Shown here: in pieces, positions 5,617 to 7,006 of the stretch
Layout: each line of letters begins with the position of its first letter
How positions within the stretch are numbered: the stretch's first letter is position 1
Assembly: GCA_025936275.1 (NCBI GenBank)
Contig: JAICTR010000152.1
Location: forward strand, 1 to 7,006
Source: Burkholderiales bacterium
GTDB lineage: Bacteria > Pseudomonadota > Gammaproteobacteria > Burkholderiales > Usitatibacteraceae
DNA: 7,006 nt
Direction: 5' to 3'
Notes under the pieces: generated by a model
Databases searched by the model: none
What the model saw: the letters and a program-made list of their open reading frames with translations, nothing else
What the model was told of the DNA's origin: nothing
Position numbers and translations under genes: made by a program

Positions 5617-6254
5617 GCGGGGGCTCCGGGGGCCAGGATGCGCTGGAAGGTCACGAGCATCCCGGCGGTGGCGCCCCAGATGAAGCGCTCGCCGAAGGGC
5701 ATCGCCCAGTACTTGCGCAGCCGCCCGTTGTGGAACGCGCTCTCCTGGCGATGGTTGTGCGTGTCGAGCAGGAAGGCGAGCGGCACTTCGAAGATGTCGT
5801 CCACCTCGTGCGGATCGGGATGGTATTCGAGCGGCGGCTCGGCCCAGCCCACGACGGGCGTCACCTTGTATCCGGTCGAGGTGCGGTAGTCGGGAAGCCG
5901 GCCCAGCACCTGCACGCGCGAAGGATCGAGGCCGATCTCCTCGTACGCTTCGCGCAGCGCGGTTTCTTCCGGCGAGCAATCCTCGGCATCGCAGCGCCCG
6001 CCGGGAAAGCTGATCTGCCCCGCGTGGTCGGGAAGGTGCGTGGTGCGCTGGGTGAAGACGACGGCGGGCTCCGCGTGGTTCACCACGAGAAGCAGCACGG
6101 CGGCGGGCTTGGGCGGCGCGGCGGCGAGGAGTTGCTGGCGCTCCACGTCGTCGGCGGTGAGGAGCTCCTCGAGCCGCGGCGCGGCGGCGAGGCGCTGGGC
6201 GATCGCCGCGCGATCCGGAATCGCGGCGCGCGCCGGCAGGACGATGCGGCTCAT
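5613..6254 (-). CDS. Nudix hydrolase, CoA-pyrophosphatase (NudL/YeaB) type
   Basis: Enzymes of this subfamily cleave coenzyme A or acyl-CoA into 3',5'-ADP and phosphopantetheine, using Mg or Mn. The 213-residue product has the subfamily signature TQRTTHLPDHAGQISFPGGR at 68-87, then the Nudix-box core REAYEEIGL at 101-109 with Glu105 and Glu106 as expected metal ligands, and IWGATAGML at 192-200. A helical, Ala-rich extension of about 50 residues precedes the Nudix fold, which is common in the group. No Shine-Dalgarno sequence precedes the ATG at 6254. A TATACT hexamer lies seven bases upstream, suggesting a leaderless message. The gene diverges from maiA across 35 bases. Its stop codon lies in the tetR promoter, so read-through into tetR is possible. 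Substrate is inferred from the signature. Confidence 0.92.
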   Translation of the reverse strand: MSRIVLPARAAIPDRAAIAQRLAAAPRLEELLTADDVERQQLLAAAPPKPAAVLLLVVNHAEPAVVFTQRTTHLPDHAGQISFPGGRCDAEDCSPEETALREAYEEIGLDPSRVQVLGRLPDYRTSTGYKVTPVVGWAEPPLEYHPDPHEVDDIFEVPLAFLLDTHNHRQESAFHNGRLRKYWAMPFGERFIWGATAGMLVTFQRILAPGAPA

Positions 6255-6261
6255 GGATTCC

Positions 6262-6267
6262 AGTATA
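6262..6267 (-). promoter_or_regulatory. Putative -10 (TATACT) of the Nudix gene
   Basis: TATACT on the minus strand matches five of six consensus bases and ends seven bases before the ATG at 6254. The hexamer at a 17-base spacing, TGGTCC (6290-6285), is a poor -35. The spacing predicts a transcript that starts at or next to the start codon. Confidence 0.5.
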
Positions 6268-6274
6268 GAGAGGA

Positions 6275-6280
6275 TATGAT
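6275..6280 (+). promoter_or_regulatory. Putative -10 (TATGAT) of maiA
   Basis: TATGAT on the plus strand matches five of six consensus bases and ends nine bases before the maiA ATG. It is separated from the opposing TATACT by seven bases, so the two divergent promoters must share the same 35 bases and probably compete. No clear -35 lies 16 to 18 bases upstream. The purine-rich AGAGAGGA at 6267-6274 is too far from the ATG to be its ribosome-binding site. Confidence 0.45.
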
Positions 6281-6289
6281 GCGCGGACC

Positions 6290-6925
6290 ATGCTTCTCTA
6301 CGATTACTGGCGCTCCTCGGCCGCGTACCGCGTGCGCATCGCGTTGAACCTGAAGGGCCTGCAAGCCGAGCAGCGCGCGATCCACCTGCGCCGCGGCGAG
6401 CAGCGCGCCGCGGACTATCGCGAGGTGAATCCGCAGGGGCTCGTGCCCACGTTGGTAGTGGGCGACCGGCGCATGCCGCAGTCGCTCGCGATCATCGAGT
6501 ACCTCGAGGAGCGCCATCCGCTGCCGCCGCTCTTGCCGCCGGGCGCCGAGGACCGCGCGTGGGTGCGCTCGATCGCGCTCGCCATCGCCTGCGACATCCA
6601 TCCGCTCGACAACCTGCGCGTGCTGCAATACCTCGAGGGCAAGCTCGGCCTCGACGCGGCGGCACGCGACGCCTGGTACGCGCACTGGATCCGCGAGGGG
6701 TTCGATGCGATCGAGGCGCAGCTCGCCTCGCGCGCGGCAGCGCGCTTCTGCTTCGGCGATGCGCCGACGCTCGCCGACGTGTGCCTCGTGCCGCAGGTCG
6801 CGAACGCGCGCCGCGTGAAGCTCGACCTCGGGCCCTGGCCGCGCATCGCCGCGATCGACGCGGCATGCCGCGCCCTTCCCGCCTTCGACCGCGCGCGCCC
6901 CGACCTCCAACCCGACGCGGAATGA
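6290..6925 (+). CDS. maiA: Maleylacetoacetate isomerase (zeta-class GST)
   Basis: The enzyme uses glutathione to convert maleylacetoacetate to fumarylacetoacetate in tyrosine and homogentisate degradation. The 211-residue product has the zeta-class signature RSSAAYRVRIALNLKGL (8-24), with Ser9 and Ser10 at the glutathione thiol. The cis-proline is at residue 53 in GLVPTL, and QSLAIIEYLEE (64-74) holds the Gln-Ser pair that binds glutathione. CDIHPLDNLRVLQYL (101-115) and GDAPTLADVCLVPQVANARR (156-175) are highly characteristic. Length is typical. Closely related NagL-type maleylpyruvate isomerases act in gentisate degradation and cannot be excluded by motif alone. No hmgA or fumarylacetoacetase gene is in view. 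The ATG at 6290 has no Shine-Dalgarno sequence but follows a TATGAT hexamer by nine bases. The other GST-fold gene in the window belongs to a different branch. Confidence 0.94.
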   Translation: MLLYDYWRSSAAYRVRIALNLKGLQAEQRAIHLRRGEQRAADYREVNPQGLVPTLVVGDRRMPQSLAIIEYLEERHPLPPLLPPGAEDRAWVRSIALAIACDIHPLDNLRVLQYLEGKLGLDAAARDAWYAHWIREGFDAIEAQLASRAAARFCFGDAPTLADVCLVPQVANARRVKLDLGPWPRIAAIDAACRALPAFDRARPDLQPDAE

Positions 6926-6929
6926 GAAA

Positions 6930-7002
6930 ATGGGGACAGTCCCCTTTTCCCCTTAGGCGGAACGGTGTTCGCTCTTACGGAAAAAGGGGACTGTCCCCTT
7001 TA
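6930..7002. repeat. REP-like inverted pair of GGGGAC-GTCCCC palindromes
   Basis: Directly after the maiA stop lies GGGGACAGTCCCC (6932-6944), itself a palindrome around one base. A mirrored copy, GGGGACTGTCCCC, lies at 6986-6998. With their flanking A/T runs the copies form a longer inverted repeat: 17 bases match exactly and the A run differs by one base. The 30-base middle contains a small hairpin, GAAC (6960-6963) with GTTC (6967-6970). The layout resembles a pair of REP/BIME units and could also end the maiA transcript. I recall GGGGACAGTCCCC-like repeats near IS200-like (RAYT) transposase genes in other bacteria. Whether a transposase follows cannot be seen because the window ends here. 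Confidence 0.8.
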
Positions 7003-7006
7003 TGAA

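Noticed and set aside
4531..6347. Plus-strand open frames of 452 and 526 codons across the TetR and Nudix region
   Set aside because: They lie opposite genes with clear family motifs, have an Arg/Ala/Gly-rich composition and contain no recognisable domain. Long antisense frames are common at this GC content.

Overview
The window reads as chromosomal DNA of a high-GC proteobacterium. The best guess is a betaproteobacterium, based on the intracellular PHB depolymerase, the DUF6279-type lipoprotein, the maleylacetoacetate isomerase and the strong G/C bias at third codon positions. No rRNA, tRNA, CRISPR array, integrase, recognisable transposase gene or phage gene is visible. The nine genes are densely packed, and the informative non-coding DNA is confined to short gaps.

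Layout, left to right. (1) The first 465 bases hold the N-terminal 155 codons of an intracellular polyhydroxyalkanoate depolymerase (phaZ, minus strand, cut by the window edge). It diverges from a complete proline iminopeptidase (pip, plus strand). The gap between them carries a LacI/CRE-like palindrome over the putative phaZ -10. (2) A roughly 130-bp inverted/direct repeat element fills the space 3' of pip. (3) A minus-strand pair follows, an SDR oxidoreductase and a DUF6279-like lipoprotein, joined by a one-base TGATG stop/start overlap. (4) A divergent plus-strand pair follows, a small cysteine-rich DUF6505-like protein and a glutathione S-transferase, 10 bases apart. (5) A minus-strand block holds a Nudix CoA-pyrophosphatase-like gene, then a TetR-family repressor, then a small four-helix membrane protein whose 3' end overlaps the GST gene tail to tail. 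(6) maiA diverges from the Nudix gene across a 35-bp gap. (7) A REP-like pair of palindromes follows maiA and runs to the right edge.

The most coherent regulatory unit is the TetR/membrane-protein pair. A near-perfect 22-bp palindrome lies between a perfect TTGACA -35 and a weak -10 directly before tetR, so autorepression is very likely. A 14-bp palindrome with the same ACGAnCGTTCGT core lies inside the first codons of the membrane-protein gene, so one repressor might hold two sites about 710 bp apart. Three genes (tetR, Nudix, maiA), and possibly the SDR gene, have a -10-like hexamer only 7 to 9 bases before the ATG and no Shine-Dalgarno sequence, which suggests leaderless transcripts. I do not see a multi-gene system that is clearly new. 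The candidates worth following are the two-site TetR circuit, the leaderless promoters, the cysteine-rich DUF6505 variant and the two repeat elements.
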